Assembly (NCBI GenBank): GCA_029775925.1
Contig: JARVKB010000004.1
Location: 62,001-126,000, forward strand
Direction: 5' to 3'
Length of the DNA: 64,000 bases
Source of the DNA: Nitrososphaeria archaeon
GTDB lineage: Archaea > Thermoproteota > Nitrososphaeria > Nitrososphaerales > JACAEJ01
The notes beneath the pieces were generated by a model. That model saw only the letters and a program-made list of their open reading frames with translations. It was not told where the DNA came from and did no database searches. The position numbers and the translations under genes are program-made. This document shows, one piece after another, positions 62,801 to 64,000 of the stretch (positions are counted from its first letter, which is position 1; each line of letters begins with the position of its first letter).

Positions 62801-63613
62801 CTTTCTTAAAAGATTTTCAACGATATCATTTTGTGAAGTATACATGGATAGAGAAAACATGAGAAGGCTTATTACAGCATCCACTAAGGGTTTTCCATTC
62901 TTCATGAAATATTTTTCAATTACTAGTTTTAGTCCATCGTCTGAACTGATTTCTTTTACGCCTGTAAAAAATACTGGAATAACGTTAGCGTCTTGACTTT
63001 CAATTTCATGAATTAAATTATCGATAAAAATTGTGTCACCTGCTTGCCAATTTGTTTGATGAAACCATATACCAATGGTTGGCTTTTCTGGATTATACTT
63101 TTTTGCTAAATATTCCTCTAAGGTTAGTGGGTCTTTGAAGTTTGGATGGTATATCCCATGCCATGGAAGACTCTCTGGAGCTCTTATCGAGTATTCAGTG
63201 CCTGAAAACTTATTTACTAAATACAGAAGTAAATTCTCAAAGTTTTTTAATCCACCAAAATTGATATACTTTAAGATTCTTTCGTACTCTTCATGATTTA
63301 AAGTGGAAATCTGTCTTAATTCTTGGTCTTCACCTAAGGTACCTGCAAGGATGGGAACTTTTACCTCTTTAAGCCTTAAAATTATCTTCTCGAAATTTGG
63401 AGGTTTGCCCATAAGGTGAAAAATTGCAATATGTGATTTTTCAGCAAAGTTAATAAAATCTTGTAGAACGTTCTCGTTAGCTAAGTCCTCGCCTGTCCGA
63501 ACTTGAATTTCGAATATTTCTCCATACTTGCCTCTTACAGATTTTACTGCAGAAAGCAATGGTTCAACATCATGTATGTAAGTGGTAACATAAGCCAATC
63601 TTATTGGGGTCAT
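59873..63613 (-). CDS. cobN: Cobaltochelatase CobN / magnesium-chelatase H-type large subunit
   Basis: A 1246-residue protein of the CobN/BchH/ChlH family with normal length. Recognisable parts: [50 protein letters not shown], the middle [50 protein letters not shown], and [15 protein letters not shown]. It inserts cobalt into the corrin ring with AAA+ and integrin-domain partners, which are not in the window. Relatives in archaea can have other tetrapyrrole chelation roles, but the cbiZ and BtuD-like neighbours favour cobalt. ATGA overlap with the ABC gene upstream. Confidence 0.95.
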   Translation of the reverse strand: [1246 protein letters not shown]

Positions 63614-64000
63614 ACTTTCTCATAAATCCATATTCTTTGAACTTCCCATGAGTTTAATGGCTCTATAGGGGTGATTTGAGGTTTTCCAAAACTAGCTTTA
63701 GAAACATAAGCTTTAACTCCATAAACATCCATTATGTTTTCCATACTTATTACTTCCTCCGGCGGACCAGCAGCAAATATGCCGCCATTCTTAAGCATAA
63801 TTATTTTGTCTGAGAACCTACTGGCTAAATTTAGGTCATGCATGGCCATTATAACTGATAAACCCATTCTTTTACACAAGTAATGTATAAGATATAGTAT
63901 CTCTAACTGGTGCTTAATATCAAGATTGCTTGTGGGTTCGTCCATAAGGAGAATTTTAGGTAATTGTGCCAGAGCTCTTGCAATTATGACTTTTTGTTGC
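63610..64000 (-). CDS. BtuD/FecE-type ABC transporter ATPase, 5' end outside window
   Basis: The C-terminal part of a cobalamin/iron-siderophore ABC importer ATPase. The track begins at an internal ATG (63945), but the frame is open to the window edge and encodes QQKVIIARALAQLPKILLMDEPTSNLD, the residues after the signature motif plus Walker B. The switch histidine region MAMHDLNLASRFSD follows. The ATGA overlap with cobN indicates shared translation and suggests that the imported substrate is a corrinoid. Confidence 0.93.
   Translation of the reverse strand, partial: QQKVIIARALAQLPKILLMDEPTSNLDIKHQLEILYLIHYLCKRMGLSVIMAMHDLNLASRFSDKIIMLKNGGIFAAGPPEEVISMENIMDVYGVKAYVSKASFGKPQITPIEPLNSWEVQRIWIYEKV

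Noticed and set aside
1-64000. CRISPR arrays, insertion sequences, prophage genes or rRNA genes
   Set aside because: No regularly spaced repeats, transposase or integrase motifs, phage structural proteins or rRNA sequence were found by reading the window.

Overview
The window is AT-rich archaeal chromosome, most likely from the TACK side of the tree. It carries eukaryote-type ribosomal proteins (L37Ae, L38e, L31e, L39e, S19e, S26e), of which L38e and S26e are typical of TACK lineages. It also has the exosome-SBDS-proteasome string, prefoldin alpha and beta, FtsY, aIF6, Nep1, an RNase P Rpp21-type subunit, an ESCRT-III (CdvB-like) protein, an archaemetzincin and an archaeosine-type tRNA-guanine transglycosylase. 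Many genes appear to start with TTG and many have GGTGAT- or AGGAGGTG-type ribosome sites. Two tRNA genes each contain three introns. I cannot fix the class; a Bathyarchaeia-like or related lineage would fit the corrinoid methyl-transfer genes, but this is inference.

Layout. 0-8.3 kb: 5'-truncated UbiD-family decarboxylase, then pcc1/L37Ae/Rrp42/Rrp41/Rrp4/SBDS/PsmA on the minus strand, PRC-barrel and L38e genes, archaemetzincin and an aCPSF2-type nuclease. 8.5-16 kb: TgtA, then a redox/metal block of aldehyde:ferredoxin oxidoreductase, a four-cluster ferredoxin, a COG0523 GTPase, a six-helix membrane protein, a thioredoxin and two paralogous genes of unknown family. 16.2-25.4 kb: tRNA-Gln with three introns, argF-ftsY-pfdA-aIF6, a sugar nucleotidyltransferase and membrane glycosyltransferase, then L31e/L39e/PDCD5/S19e. 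25.5-30 kb: Rpp21, Nep1, S26e, S12-S7 and a detached L22-S3-L29 cluster. 30-39 kb: HTH-membrane regulator, NAD(P)HX repair enzyme, S2P-like protease, CdvB, an OB-fold protein, lipid-linked and diacetamido-sugar genes, prefoldin beta and a DHH phosphoesterase. 39-48 kb: HxlB, EF-2 with an altered diphthamide loop, a coenzyme A operon (aspartate/tyrosine decarboxylase, phosphopantothenate synthetase, pantoate kinase), an AbrB-PhoU regulator and PyrG.

48.3-56 kb is the main accessory region: two UroD-fold methyltransferases, a corrinoid protein, a RACo/MtoD-like reductive activator, a small partner protein and a tandem RAM-domain protein surround a ThiD-ThiN gene. This is a near-complete corrinoid methyl-transfer system, probably for a methylated (perhaps methoxylated) substrate, but with no MtrH-type methyltransferase inside the window. 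56-64 kb holds a membrane-anchored GH17-like glycosidase, tRNA-Ser(GGA) with an intron in the acceptor stem, and a compact operon for corrinoid salvage or synthesis (BtuD-type ATPase, CobN, CbiZ) that continues into an ABC-2 exporter. The corrinoid genes plausibly supply the cofactor used by the neighbouring methyltransferases. No CRISPR array, insertion sequence, rRNA gene or prophage was seen.
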